DNA from: Salvator merianae
Taxonomy: Eukaryota; Chordata; Lepidosauria; Squamata; Teiidae
NCBI GenBank assembly: GCA_003586115.2
Contig: QVOM02000116.1
Span: 45,269,024 to 45,333,023, forward strand
Direction: 5' to 3'
Length of the DNA stretch: 64,000 nucleotides
The translations under genes and the position numbers were made by a program. Positions 23,971-35,945 of this stretch are shown here, one piece after another. The notes under the pieces are model-generated. The model worked only from the letters and a program-made list of their open reading frames with translations, was not told the origin of the DNA and ran no database searches. The number at the start of each line of letters is the position of its first letter. Position 1 is the stretch's first letter.

Positions 23971-25685
23971 ATCTTCCTATTTGCACATAGGGATTATGCA
24001 AAACAATATTGACACATCCCATGTAAAAATGCCCACTTGTGATTCTGCTAACAAAAGTTAATCTCAGATGTAACTGCTGAGACAACAATATATGAACAAG
24101 CTAGTCTTGAAATCTTATGAAATGCTTCAGTTCTGTACCCTCAATTCACAAAACTGAAGAAGCATCACCACGACTTCTTTCTGATCATTATCCTTCTCCA
24201 CAGCAAATTTCCTGCCAATATCATTTCATATCTCTGCCACTGATTCAGTAAATTGAGACACCATTAAATACACTGCCTTGGATCAAGACAGCCAAGTGCA
24301 ATTAGCTGAGTTCTTGTGCGTATTTTAGGCAAAAACGTCCCCTCATAAGATATGGAGGGCTGCAGTTGAAGCAGGAAAATTTGTTGAACATTGAAGCCAT
24401 ACTCAGCTCAGTTATTCGGATGCACTGAGAGTTTCTCTCTTTTATTAATTCTGTGATGGCCATTTGGTGCCCAAGTCATTGTTTTTTTGCTAGCAGGCAT
24501 GATGTAACAAATAAAAATGGATGAACTAGCATTTTGGAAATGGAAACATCAACCATTCTTGAAACTAAAGGATCTACGTTGTTTCCTAGAAAAACATATT
24601 GAAATGGTTTACCATTAATTTCAAGGAGATGCCAATACGTGCCACTGTTATGCTCATGAGCCTCAGCGTTTTGAGCTTTAGGCTATGGACTCAAAGACAC
24701 TCCCTGTGCCTTTGTCTCCCGCTTGTTGGGATTACTGAAATATTTGATGCAAAATGCGTTGAGCAGTTGGAGGGTGGGGGGGAAGCGTGCATGTCTATAT
24801 CTGCAGAAGGCTGACTTCAAAAAGGATTTTTCTAATTAAGGCTCTGATCGTAGAATTTACAACAGTTGACAAGGCAGTGATACTTCAGACAAAGACAGCC
24901 GTTAGCTTATGTTTTAAAGGATAAGGGCATCAATTTTAAAGGATAAAAGTTGAAGCTTTTCTTCTAGGTAGGAAACTGTAGCCCTAACTAAAACAAGTTA
25001 TGATTGCTTCACTGTCTTCCTTACTCCTCCCATCTTGGTAGCATTGCAGATGACATTTAATGCTCAGCTTGGTTCAGAAATGCCAATTGCAATCAATTAG
25101 TTTGCTTATTGCAGTAATTGTTTTTTAACACCTTGGGAGAATTTGTATTGACAGGGTGAACATAGCTTTTCCTAAGCTTCTCCTTCAGTGCGTACAATGC
25201 TTTTTATTAACTCTTGTTAACTTTTGTTTTGTTTTGGCTGTAAATCCTTCTGTAGAATTTTAATTTTAGAGCTCTGGGGAGCATCTTGACAAAAGCAGAA
25301 TCAAAAGGAAAAGCATAAGCAAATGCAGAGAGCATAGGAGGCTGTTGAAGTGATTGCAAAATATCCACTTCGGTTATCTAGAAGGAGCACAGGATGGCAA
25401 AAAGCTTATTTTTTCATTTTATCTACATAATGAACAGTTGCAGAAGACTGGTACAGTGATACTTCCAAAGTCATCTGGTAAAGATCATGTTGTTAGTTAG
25501 CATAGAATTAGAGTCTGTGACTAGTTTCCCACTCAGTTCAGTATTATATGCATAATTTCAACCCTCCTCACTCAGATGTACACTTTCCCAAACCGGATGC
25601 TGCCCAACTCCAGTTGGCTTTCCTCCAGGGATCAGTTTAAAAGCTACCCATCAACATTTTAAATACTAAAGTGCCAGCAGAATTC
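23971..25685. other. Unassigned, mostly repeat-poor block
   Basis: About 1.7 kb with no gene or mobile element recognised. The text near 25085-25130 ('caattgcaatcaattagttt', 'cagtaattg') is dense in TAAT/ATTA homeodomain cores. Could contain regulatory DNA. Confidence 0.3.
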
Positions 25686-25689
25686 TGAG

Positions 25690-26085
25690 CTGTGGTGCTT
25701 TCTGGGCACAAGGAAAGCCTTGTGAGTTTACATTCACAGGGTGGCAGGCGTGAGAAAACCAGACTCCTTGTATCTGCATTTCTTACCTGAAAAGTTGGGG
25801 CTTAGGACCCTGTCCCGGACAATAATGTGCTGGATTAAGCCTTGTATCATCTTAGCATATACGTCACAGGGGAAGCCCCTTCCTTCTAATGTCACTGCAC
25901 ATTCTACCAGTTCAATGGCAGTGTCAGTAGCCTTTACCTCTAATTTACCTCTAACACATCAGTTGGAGACATTTGTAGGGCAGCAGCATGGAAGACGCCA
26001 TCCACTTGCTGGCAGTGCCGGTTAGATCTTTTCAAGTCAGCTGAGGTTGCACTTGGCAGGAGGGCCGCACAGCAGGTGCTAAATG
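25690..26085 (+). mobile_element. DIRS-type tyrosine recombinase fragment
   Basis: C-terminal part of a YR (tyrosine recombinase) of DIRS-like retrotransposons. Frame 25741-26025 reads 'LGLRTLSRTIMCWIKPCI' and 'VTAHSTSSMAVSVAF'. A frameshift to the next frame then gives 'VGDICRAAAWKTPSTCWQCR' and 'SAEVALGRRAAQQVL' up to a stop at about 26094. The family has AHSTR and a later catalytic Tyr; here the Arg is Ser (AHSTSS) and a Cys stands where Tyr is expected, so it is inactive. Family assignment is from memory of the motif order. Confidence 0.65.
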
Positions 26086-26094
26086 GATCAGCTT

Positions 26095-26530
26095 AGCCTT
26101 CTTCCCATCCTGTTTCTGGTTAACTGTAGCACATCTCAGAGTTCCGGTGACTATCAACGTAAAGACCACTGAAAAGGACGTACTGGTACTTACTGAGACC
26201 TTTTCTGTGTGTGGTCTGATGTGTTGAGGGCCACCTCACCTGCTCTGAAGACTAAGGAGCAAGATCCCAAGGGCGTGAACATGATTCTAGGAAGGTGCTG
26301 GCTCTGTCCTCTTTTTTCCTGGCCAGAGATGGCACCATCCTGCACCTTTGACTTGACTTCATTAGAACTGGAGACTGGAAGGGGTGGAGCTTATCCTATA
26401 TGGTCCTTTTGTCTCCTTGTCCTCTGCCTAAGTGAAGATGGACTACATTATCCAACATTCCAGTGTGGCCCTCAGCATGTCAGACCATGAGAAAAACCTT
26501 TTATGGTAAGTACCAACCAGCCCTTCTTCA
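26095..26530 (+). mobile_element. Probable 3' end of the DIRS-like element
   Basis: Directly follows the YR stop codon. It has related motifs in inverted or direct form ('gaaaaggacgtactggtact' at 26172 and 'ccttttatggtaagtaccaa' near 26498-26517), compatible with the complex terminal repeats of DIRS elements. A 93-codon frame at 26209-26490 has no recognised domain. End position is approximate. Confidence 0.4.
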
Positions 26531-27776
26531 GTCACAGTTCGGCCTCAGACTATTACATCATACTTTATCAATAATTCTTTTTGAGTAACATCACTTGAAT
26601 GAGTTCCATGTGCTAACATGTAGCAGCCAGCCTACCCCAAACATTCTTCCAGTACATAGAGATTTCCTCAGTGTTGAAATCTACTTGTATAGACATCCCA
26701 GATCTCCTGTTTACACTGGTTTGGGTGCCGTGTGAGAGGAAGGGCAAATATTTTACTCCTTTTATGCATGCATTCTTTCATAGGATTACTGTCTGAAGGA
26801 AGTTATTGTGTGGATTTGAACTTGGGCTCAGATTTTCTGGAACTGGGCTATCCATTCCAGTAATTAAGGAGACCAGTATTTCCCTGATGAGATTCTTTAG
26901 CTGAGCTATGCATAGAAAACTCAGTGCAAGGTAACCATGACTAGAGTCTACAGCATCCTCTATGAAACAAAAAAATGTTGAGTGCATTTCAGTATTTCAG
27001 CATAGTTTCGTTTGATAAATAAACAGATTTGAATTGTGAATCTGAAATCTGTCATCTTTAGTATTCATGTCAGCTTTCATTTTCTTCTCTTGCTATTTTT
27101 TCACATAATTCTAGTTTAATAGTATTACTGTCACTGTCATTGTAAGCCCATTTTCATGGCATTAACTCCCACTGATTTGATAGGAGTTTACTGCTGGCTT
27201 AGCATGTTTAGAGTTATTGCGAGACTTCTTTTCTGCATGTTAATGTAATGAATAATTACTGCAGTAATTAAGAATTTTAATTTGGAGAAAAGAACAAGAA
27301 TGTTCAAGAATTCAGCCTGTGGAAATATTTCTGGCATAGTGGCATTTTTACCACCTTTCCTAATTCTGTACTTGTGTTAAAACATGTTTAGCTTATTTAT
27401 GTATTTTCTGACAGACTATTTGGCAGATCAGCTTTGGATTCTAAAGGAATCAGTTTTGTACCTGCTAAAAACAGGAGGCTGTTCACAGAGTGATTTTGAA
27501 CTTCTGTGCTTATAGTAATGGTTCAGAAACAAATGCATCCCAGCTGTTGTAATTGCTAATAGCTAAGACACAGAAATGCGTGGAAATTCAGATCATTTTG
27601 TTTACAAGCTGTACTTGTGCAGAAATTACAAATCTCAAGTCTTTATTAGTAGTGGTAACATATACATCCATATGACCAGTGGCTCTTGTACACACATGTG
27701 CTCTGTAGTCAAAACTCTTTGGTTGCGGGACAAAACGTGACTTACTGAGAGTGGGTCTCCTCTCTCGGTACACCTA

Positions 27777-28100
27777 GGCTGCCTCCAGACAGGGTATAAA
27801 ATCTGGGATTATCCTAGCACTATGTTAAGATTGGCACATGTGACAATGGCAATTTCAACATAGCCCTGGGTTATTGGGGCGATACCCTGCAATGATGTTA
27901 TTGCGGGAAGATCAATGCCCAACCCAGGTTTTACATATAAACAAAGAGGACGTACTTTGTCTGGGTCCACCCTGGTAAGTTCTGTTGCTTGCTGAGTGCT
28001 GTTACCTTCCTGTCTGGACAACAGGTGATAATTCCAGAGGCACTTTACTCCATAATATCGCTAAAACAGCAGGTTAAGCTGCTAACATTTGGAGGCGGCC
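27777..28100. mobile_element. 324-bp Harbinger-like MITE
   Basis: Begins GGCTGCCTCCAGAC and ends GGAGGCGGCC, near-complementary. Flanked by CTA on both sides (27774-27776 and 28101-28103), a 3-bp target duplication. The interior 'gggattatcctagcac' and 'aatttcaacatagccctggg' matches the larger family (11705, 58414). Confidence 0.65.
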
Positions 28101-29639
28101 CTAAATTCTAGATCTCGCTAGGTAACAGGCAGTGAGATTTATCTCTTCAGCTGCCTCATGCAGGCTTTCATGTTGTAAGTCTTACAAGATATGATCTGTT
28201 TGGTTGATTATTTTAGTCAATAAATTCTTTTATTTACTCTGCTTTTATCTAAATTACCTGGCTGTTTGTATTTATACTTCTGTCTTACTTTTCTTCCAAT
28301 ATAGGGATATGCCAACATGCAGTTAGTTGAAGTGCAAACTTCATTTAGAGGTCTAGGACTGTCAGGTGCCTTACTTAACAGTCCCATCTCTCCTCAGTAC
28401 CTTTACACAACTCTGGAGGATTTCCAGGTGTGCAGGGAATTTATCTGTTTCCAAAAGCATGGCCAATGCCATTATAATCCTCTCTGTGGGTCGGGCTGTG
28501 GTGCGTACTGGCATGCATCATGTCATTGTCTAGGTGCAGGCATGCATTGAGGGTCTCTGCACCTGTGTAATAATTGGCTGAAAGTAACCTTACATATGAG
28601 TTTCTCTATGACTACCTGTAGCTGAGAGAGGGGAGAGAGATCCTACTGACCTCTTGAGGCTGTCTGTTGTGCCCACTGTGGAGCAGCCCCATGCAACAGG
28701 AAGCTGGGTGTCACATACAGAGTGAAAAGTCTTGGCTTACTTACACACACAGGAAGGAAGTTGACATGAGCACTGAAATAGTAACACTAGTGTAACAATA
28801 CACCAGGGCACTTGTATGTGGGTGGTAAACCTGCCTGCCTGGCTCATTCACCAGAACCCTCAGGATGTGACAGCATGGGACTGCAACTCCCCCCTGCACT
28901 GCTGTGGGAAGAATTTGTGAGTCCTAAGCCTGCTTCAGTCTTGCTACACCTGGAAGGGGGGGCACTCACCAGAGTGAAGTTAAAATATAAGCAACACCTG
29001 CTGGAACTTTCTTGTGTACCAGTTTCCAAATTGGAAAGTTATGAACTAACGTAGTAGACAAAATATAAAATTAGGAATGTTAATCTTATTAATTCTTATG
29101 CATCAAGTAAGTTATACTGAAAGAGGTAAAAAGGAGGTTGGTAGACTGGTTCTTGGTCTGGTCTACCAGCAAATGCAAAAAGGCCCCCAGGGGCAAAACA
29201 CAATTGTAGTTTGTACAAGTCTCTTTTGCCAGTTTCAGGCCTTGGTATAGAGTTGAATTAAAAGGAAAAATCTTTCTGAATATACATCAGAGCAGTTGTA
29301 AAGGAAATTAAAAGAGAAATTGGAGAGGCATACAAAACATCAGTATAATATTTTAGTTCTGCAAAGATGGTTCATTTCATCAACCCAGGCAGGATTACTT
29401 TAATCCATATCAAATTTGAAATATCTCTATTATCAGGCCAGGCATCGATTTGTTTATGTGTTTTCCTGCTACATTTGACTTCTGTTTTATTAAAAATGTG
29501 TGTGGTGTTGCTTTTCAAGGCTTTGAATTATTTGGTTAAAGCCACCATACTATTAGTTCCTCATGGTCTTGGCTGGTCAAAGATACTTCTTCACAGCTGA
29601 ACTGAAAGAGAACTTGATTTCATCTAAGAGAAAAGTAGG

Positions 29640-29910
29640 ATGAAGCCATTGCAACCTTTAAATACTGGAGAGGCTTGACATAGAGGAGTTGGAACAGCTG
29701 TTCTCTTACCCTGAGGAAAGGATAAGAGGTAATGAGTTTAATTTGCAGCTGTGTAAATTTCAGCTGAAGGTTAGGAGAAGCAGTACTAAGGGAAAGTGGA
29801 AGGTTGTCGGAAAGATGGGAAATTGGGCGTGCAGCCTCAAAGAAAGTTTCTCAGAGGATGCTGGTGAGATTTGGATGTTAATAGGCTTCAGCCTTCTTAT
29901 GATGACATAA
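29640..29910 (+). mobile_element. CR1 LINE 3' fragment
   Basis: Phrases such as 'gaggaaaggataagaggtaa', 'cagctgaaggttaggagaag' and 'ggatgctggtgagatttgga' fit a CR1 noncoding 3' region. The 73-codon frame at 29689-29910 is not a gene. Confidence 0.5.
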
Positions 29911-30889
29911 CTTAAGATTAGTGAATGTTCATGTTTGCTTTTAAACCTTCATACTTACCTTTGGAAAGGAGATCTTCTTCCTGTTTATGTAGTTATGCCA
30001 CTACCTTACAACCTGAGTTAGGCCTCTTTGACATGGGGCAGTAGATGCTGAATGTTCCTATCATTATTGGTGCCTGATTATATGAGAAAATGGAAAGGCA
30101 GGTCCATTACCTTAGAAATTTGAGCAGTAAAACTGCTTCTGGTAAAAGAAGTACTTTGTGGGAGGGTGTGGACCTCTCATAGGGCTTTCATGTCCAAGCA
30201 GACCAGGAGGATTGGCACCACTTCCTGCCCATGCTGCTTCCCAGGAGGTATCACGCCCTTACTTAATAGACAAGGGGAGCGAGAACAAACCAGTCCTCTC
30301 CCTCCCCAACCCTTTAGGAAAGAGGAAGGAAGGAGAGAAAAGACCCTTGACATGTTACGTCTTGTTAGCTGTCCTTATCATGCAAGAACTGCTCTTTCTG
30401 AGCGGCTGTGCAGGCAACAGAGATGGGATGAAAGCTGTACACTTGCTTTCTTTGCTCAGCTCACTTGCCTGCTGCATCCCTGCAGGAGGAACCTTAGGGT
30501 GTTGTAGTGACTTGAGTCTTGCAATAGGATCTGGCTTCCAGTTCACACTTGGCCAGGGATTTTCACAATTGAAAATGGGATCACTGCATAAGTGAGCACC
30601 CTTTTCAGTTTCCACTAGGCACCACGAAAAGAGGCATTTAGCAATGATGGGCTAGAATAACACAATGCAAATAGAGATCTACAGACTTAAAATATGATTT
30701 TAAACACGCAAGTTAGAACCTGGCAGTTTCTAGTCACGCTGACATCTTAGTAATAGTATGCATTATATTTTTAATGCACTATCCTTTTAATTTTTTCCCA
30801 TTTGCTTTTTCAAAAAGCATTCCTTGGAAAATGCCTTGGGTTTTATTCTTAGAAAGGTGATATCTAATTTATAGCAATTTTTATTGTTT

Positions 30890-30960
30890 TATATTTCTAG
30901 CCCATCCTGTACCCGAATGTCTCAGGGCGGGTCACAATAGAATCGCGGTAAAAGCAGATA
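30890..30960 (-). mobile_element. L2-like LINE 3' end, antisense (short)
   Basis: 'ttttatatttctagcccatc' and 'tgtctcagggcgggtcacaa' are the complement of an L2-like terminus. A similar short piece is at 54265-54380. Confidence 0.45.
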
Positions 30961-30983
30961 AATTAGCTAACACAGTGCATGGT

Positions 30984-31057
30984 AGTAATAGTAATAATTA
31001 TCACTATTATTACAACCAATAGTAATAATTATTACTATTAATAGTAATAATTATTAC
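30984..31057. repeat. Imperfect (AGTAATAATTATTACT)n repeat
   Basis: The string 'agtaataattattactatt' and variants recur four times within 74 bp and are largely self-complementary, so the tract can fold back on itself. Confidence 0.8.
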
Positions 31058-32129
31058 TCAAAAATCAAATCGTGATTTTCCAGTTCTGCAGTTCTGTTTT
31101 TTGCTTTTTTAAATTACTGTTCTTTACTCCTTAGAGAAAAAGAACGGAGAAAAAGAAATCCAGTAACATGCTTTTATATAGTATAATTTGCATAGCAGCA
31201 CCAATGTGATATCCTGGAATGGGAAAGAGTGATAATTATTTAAACTCTCCTTGTACTTAATGGTGTTTTTTTCCCAAGGCGTAAATTTCTTTTACTTAAA
31301 AATGTAGTAGCACCATTCTGAGTTAGTATCTCTTTATATTTAACTGAAATAGTAAGATTCATCCAGTACAAACTACCACTTATTTAACAGTCCCTAAGGG
31401 TGCTTTCTGTTGATTTCTTCATACACTGGACACTGTACTGCAGACATCTCAGCTGCATAAGTGAAATGCAGAACCAGCTGTTCGGGATATATGAATTAAT
31501 CCTCATGAAGTCAAGAGGTTAGAAGTATTTTCTGGAAAACTGCCCTTTAAATCACATTAACTAGCAGGAACTGTAACTGAATGTAAGAAAGGCTAAGACT
31601 TACTTGGAAGGGCATTGTTTTTCCTCACCCATGAGACATAGGCAATGGACTTTAAAGTGTTCTGGTATTATATATTTAGAAGGTTCCAATATTAACTAAC
31701 GCTAGTTTTTAGCCAGCAAAGCAGTCCTTGGAACTGGGAATTACAAAAAAGAAGAGAGTGTATTAATTGCTTAATTTCTTCTTACTCATGATGAAGGTGG
31801 CACTGTGTTCAAGTCTGATGTCTGCTGATTGAGTGGAAATTTCCTGCAGTTCATTTGGCAATAGGGCAGAATCTGTTTGCCATTGCTGCCTACTACGATA
31901 TTCTTCAACTTCCCAGACTAGTATATAATACTGGGTATTCACCACTCAGAAAAACTCTGCAGGATGGCTGCTTGAGGATGCAGTGGTTGCAGAGAAACAA
32001 TTCCTTTTCCTTGCTATACCCGCTGCCACATGCTAGGTAGGATAATGTGCTATGACTCATATTTGGGCAGACACATATAGGATTTATGTCATCTGAGCTC
32101 TAGCTGTCAATCCTCCTGTTTTATTGACA

Positions 32130-32905
32130 GGAACCAGACTGGATAGTTTTAAGAAAGGGTTAGACAGATTCATGGATGTTGGTGTATCAATGGTTACTAG
32201 AATGGATTCCTAGTTATTATCTTCAGCTTGGAGTGACAGGCAGGATGCCTCTAAAGGCCGTTTGCAGGGAGTCAAAAGCAGGTGAAGGTTTTGCCTTTGT
32301 TTTCTGCTTGAGAAGGCCCAGAAGCAATTGGTGGGCCACTGTGTGAGACAGGAGGCCTGTTTGCACTTAGGACAGTATAACATTCTAATTAGCAGGGTTC
32401 AGGCCAGCCAGGATCAGGTATGGTGATGAGTATTCGCACTTGTCAGCAATGGAACTGTTTGCGAGCTGACCAGCAGGGGGAGCAGTGCGAATGGAAATGC
32501 ATTAGTTGCAGAGCTGTGTTTGAACCCAGAGGAGCTGTGTTTGGACTAGTGTCCGAAACTGCTGCCAATGTCCGGACCCCAAAGTCCGAACCTGGGTCTG
32601 AACTGTCTCACAGCGCCTGTGCGGCCATGCAGTCCCTGTCCCACTGCTATTCCACACCAAAAAGTGCAAATGCACCTTTCCTGATCTGTACCTGATCATG
32701 CAAATCACCTTCCAGACTACAGTTTTCTTGATCACAGCTGGTAGACATCAGGTGAGCTTCGGTAGGTTTCAAGTCAGCTGGGGCTGTTTGCAGGTGCGAA
32801 CGCTCCATACTAGTGAGTGTCCTGGGACATTCCATTTTCTAAGAGCAAACAGGCCCAGGAGCTGGACTAGATGGGCTGATCCAGCAGGGCTCCTATTATG
32901 TTCCT
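32130..32905 (+). mobile_element. CR1 LINE 3' tail split by a 502-bp insert
   Basis: The CR1 unit starts near 'aaccagactggatagtttta', runs through 'ggttttgcctttgttttctg' and 'cactgtgtgagacagga' (to 32353), is interrupted, and resumes 'caggagctggactagatggg' (32856) to the terminal 'tattatgttcctattat'. The interrupting element is listed separately. Confidence 0.8.
32354..32855. mobile_element. 502-bp inverted-repeat element inside CR1
   Basis: Ends are GGCCTGTTTGCACTTAG and its near-complement CTAAGAGCAAACAGGCC. The target bases CAGGA are present on both sides (32349-32353 and 32856-32860), a 5- to 6-bp duplication. Removing it restores the CR1 phrase 'gacaggagctggac'. The interior has repeated 'gtccgaac/tccggacc' text. 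The open frames inside (32420-32695 and 32502-32735) overlap on opposite strands and look non-coding. Superfamily unknown. Confidence 0.75.
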
Positions 32906-32938
32906 ATTATCTGTAGCTCTAGGGAATATCAAGGGCCC

Positions 32939-33157
32939 TTATGGGTTCCAGAACAATGCCAAGGCCACTAGGAAAGCTTTGGTAGGAGCACCATCCATGT
33001 CAACCAGAAATTCTCCCAGAGCATCCAGGAATCGCTTAGATACCATCTGTTTCTGAGGGTAAACCATTTCAGTAGGTCTCCCACCTCTGCGGAGGGGAGA
33101 TATCACTGTAAGTCTAAATCTTACTCGGGAATGACTAAGGCCTTTCCAGGAGCCCTT
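32939..33157 (-). CDS. Unidentified coding-like segment, antisense
   Basis: A 72-codon open frame on the minus strand, ending in TAA at 32939-32941, preceded in frame by TAG. It reads like protein: 'RGGRPTEMVYPQKQMVS', 'KRFLDALGEFLVDMDG' and 'APTKAFLVALALFWNP'. No ATG starts it, and the upstream text has competing frames. Most likely a piece of a retrotransposon ORF or a pseudogene. I cannot name the family. It may extend further to about 33260 with frame breaks. Confidence 0.3.
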   Translation of the reverse strand, partial: KGSWKGLSHSRVRFRLTVISPLRRGGRPTEMVYPQKQMVSKRFLDALGEFLVDMDGAPTKAFLVALALFWNP

Positions 33158-35339
33158 CTATCATGAGATTCTCCTCAATCTGTCCTGTGGCAAAAACCAA
33201 ATTGGCAATACATCCTGCTCTATGGAGGCCATGAAAACCTGAGCCTTTGATGAAGCCTGGGTTTGCAAGGTGTTAGGCCTGTGATAGTTTCATACTCTGT
33301 GAACAGCACAAAGAACCTGTTTGTGCACATCCATAAATGTTTGTAATCTATGCCTTTGAGGGCCAGATAGGAAGCACTTGTGAGTTGCTTTGAGCTTCTC
33401 CAGTTGGGTACTCCTACAGTATGTATTACACTTGGAACTGGTGAAGGCTGTCAGCTTCAGGCGAAAAATTATGCAATTCGTGGATGGTCCAGTTTTCTTG
33501 AGTCTCATGTTTTTAATCCCTGCAGCCATACTATGTGTTTTATTGACCAGCTTTATGTGTGTGTGTTGTGACATAAAGTCGTAAAACAGGACTACATAAA
33601 ATGTATGCAGAAATTACATCTTCTTTTTCATCTGGTTTAGGTACAGAGTTAACCTATTCATACAGATAAAGATTAAGCCTCGATGCCTGCCATCATTATT
33701 GTTTTTTCTTTCCATCAGAGAAGTTTAGGTCCGTGCCAAAACTACCAGTGGTGTCTTGCAAACTATGAGAACTAATGACTTGATTGGTGCACCAGCTATC
33801 ACAATCAGAGAGAGCACGTGTAGTGAACATTTCTTAAAAGGGCTTTATTTCTGGATACTTATGGTTCATAGAAACTGTGTTTTATCTGTATTCTGATTAT
33901 GGTAAATTATTCCTTATATAAATTGTATCTTTTGAGGTCCTTGGACTGTAATAAACAGTTTTAATCTGATTCACGTAATAGAGGAAATGTGGCAGTGTCC
34001 TGAAATGAGGTGATTTTTAAAAACTCTTATTTTTCTGGGTCCCAAAGTTTCCTTGAAATTCTTCTGTAAAGACAATTGCTACTTCCCAGAGAATTGATGG
34101 TTTAGGATGAAGCTTCCCTGCTGATCTATCAGGACTTCTGTGTGGAAACACTTTGGTGCAAAGATGTACATATCTTATTTTTAAAATTTCAGTGGATGGC
34201 TGTTGACTGCAGAAAAAGATTTAATATGAAAATTCTGCTATTATTTCATTTGTTAATATTTGGAGTTTGTCGCTGGAGTATATATTAGCATTTTAAATAA
34301 TTATAAAAAGGGATTGTTTCTTTAGTCATCAAAGTATAAGGTTTGGTAGCTTATTGCATTCTTGTGATAGAAGGCTCTGGGAAAATAACTGTTAGGAAAA
34401 TAAATAAGCAAAAAATATGTTGTGGCAAATAGACAAAACTACTGTTTTGCATACATGGCAGGAAGGGCGGCACTACCTACTGACTTAACTACCTATGAAG
34501 GCAGTATACCATGACATAAATACGTAACTTTACTGAAAGAAAGTTGAAAACATATTAGGAGAATATTGAAGGTGAATTGAGTAAATCTGTAAAGTCACTA
34601 AAGAAATGTGTATTCTGTTATGAAGTGTGGAAAACGAGGTTGAAAAGTTGGATGTATGACGTTGGCTGCTGTAGTGGTCTTGGTGAAAGAATGGAAAGAT
34701 TCTAGCGCATGGTCAGTTAAAAAATGATATTAGTGTACATTGGAACAGGTTAAAATGGAACTTCCTATAGAAAGAGGAGGAAATATGAAGGCTAGAAGGT
34801 GAAAGAAAGCACACATGAAAAGTGGAAAAAGTATTTGAGTATGGGTTAAAAATAGGTGGCAACAACCAGTTAGATGATACGGTAAAATGGTTCTCCCTAG
34901 TATAAAAAGTGCAAACTGTAAATTTAGTATATATGCCCAAGATTTGTGTGTGTGCAGTGTGTTTGGTTTCAATTTAAGTATGTGTGTGTGTAACAAATAT
35001 TGTATAAATGTGTAAAATGATGATATTAATAATAATATAATTAATATGTGGAAAAAGTAAAAACACCAGACAGAAATTTAAGGATTTTATAGGTTGTCTG
35101 TTTTTTTTCCTGTGTGTTCTCTCTCTAAGAAGGCCAAGAAAGATGTGCTTCTTTCTTGGGTATTCCTACGCTATTGCAGTTTGTGCATTGCATTGTCACA
35201 GACAGAATTAGTATTTCTATGTGGGGAGGGGGTTAATTGAATCGTGGTCCTGCTGACAGAAGTATGAACAACATGCTGCATTTAGAGCAGGCGCTGTTCT
35301 GGAGTCTGCTGAGCATCAGGTCACTTTAAGAAGGCAGGA

Positions 35340-35600
35340 GGCAAATGCCTGTGACCTTGCTCAGCTGTCAACAAAGAACAGTGTTGATAGCTGTCAGAGA
35401 AGCAGGAAGGAGGGGCAGGAGTATATAGATACACGTCCGCTTTGCAGAGTGACGGGAAGAGACAACAGTGACAGCATGTCAGGAGCATAATGTGTGTTTT
35501 TGGTTGCTGAGAGATCACATCATGGACGTCAGCCATTGTGACGACTGACGAAAATGTTGGGCTTAGAACAGCCGTTCGATCTTGCATTTTAACGTGTAAG
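35340..35600 (+). promoter_or_regulatory. Candidate promoter and first exon
   Basis: The stretch carries a TATATAG (35422-35428) followed by a local cluster of CpGs between 35430 and 35610 in otherwise CpG-poor DNA. There is a CRE-like 'ggacgtcag' near 35523-35531, and a possible splice donor 'cgt|gtaagc' at 35596. A short upstream-ORF-like frame starting at the ATG in 'cgaaaatgttggg' stops before the donor. If real, the transcript would run on the plus strand. The gene is unknown, and the CpG count is modest. Confidence 0.3.
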
Positions 35601-35669
35601 CATCGGGCTGCTGTAACATCTTCTGTGATGTGGTTGGATAATTTTAGGATCTGCGCTTAATAGATCTGT

Positions 35670-35945
35670 CTAACCCAGGTCTACGAATTGCACAATCCTG
35701 ATCTTATCCATCCTTCTTGAGAAAGCGAGCTTGCCATGGTAGCCTTTCCCCACTATTTTCCCCTCAAAAGAGACAGTGTAGCTCACTACATCTGTTGAGT
35801 TCTTCTTCCTTCCATTTCGATCTCTCTTCAAAAAATACGTGACAGATACTGTGAAATGCGCCTTGTAACTCGGCCTTTTCACACAGAAAATCCATGGCTG
35901 TACTGGCAGATTCAAACTAATCTGTTCGCCCTCAGGATCACCAGG
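35670..35945 (-). CDS. Candidate exon, unknown protein
   Basis: Minus strand: the pyrimidine-rich 'gcagctttttcag' (35946-35958) is a fair splice acceptor, followed by a 91-residue frame ending in TAG at 35670-35672. The residues look like a beta-rich globular domain: 'PGDPEGEQISLNLPVQPWIF', 'FTVSVTYFLKRDRNGRKK', 'VVSYTVSFEGKIVGKGYH' and 'KIRIVQFVDLG'. No N-terminal Met is needed if this is a terminal or internal exon. Upstream frame bases are AT-rich intron-like. No family recognised; it could be a host exon or a pseudogene piece. Confidence 0.35.
   Translation of the reverse strand, partial: PGDPEGEQISLNLPVQPWIFCVKRPSYKAHFTVSVTYFLKRDRNGRKKNSTDVVSYTVSFEGKIVGKGYHGKLAFSRRMDKIRIVQFVDLG

Noticed and set aside
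30158..30595. 145-codon frame with a hydrophobic segment
   Set aside because: Two other frames (30166-30507 plus, 30355-30615 minus) are also open over the same GC-rich stretch, so openness is compositional. No domain recognised.
35515..35600. Alternative first exon of a PGC-1alpha-type gene, suggested by a CRE and an ATG-TTG-GGC start
   Set aside because: The frame stops before the donor and the residues after the first four do not match what I remember; naming a gene is not justified.
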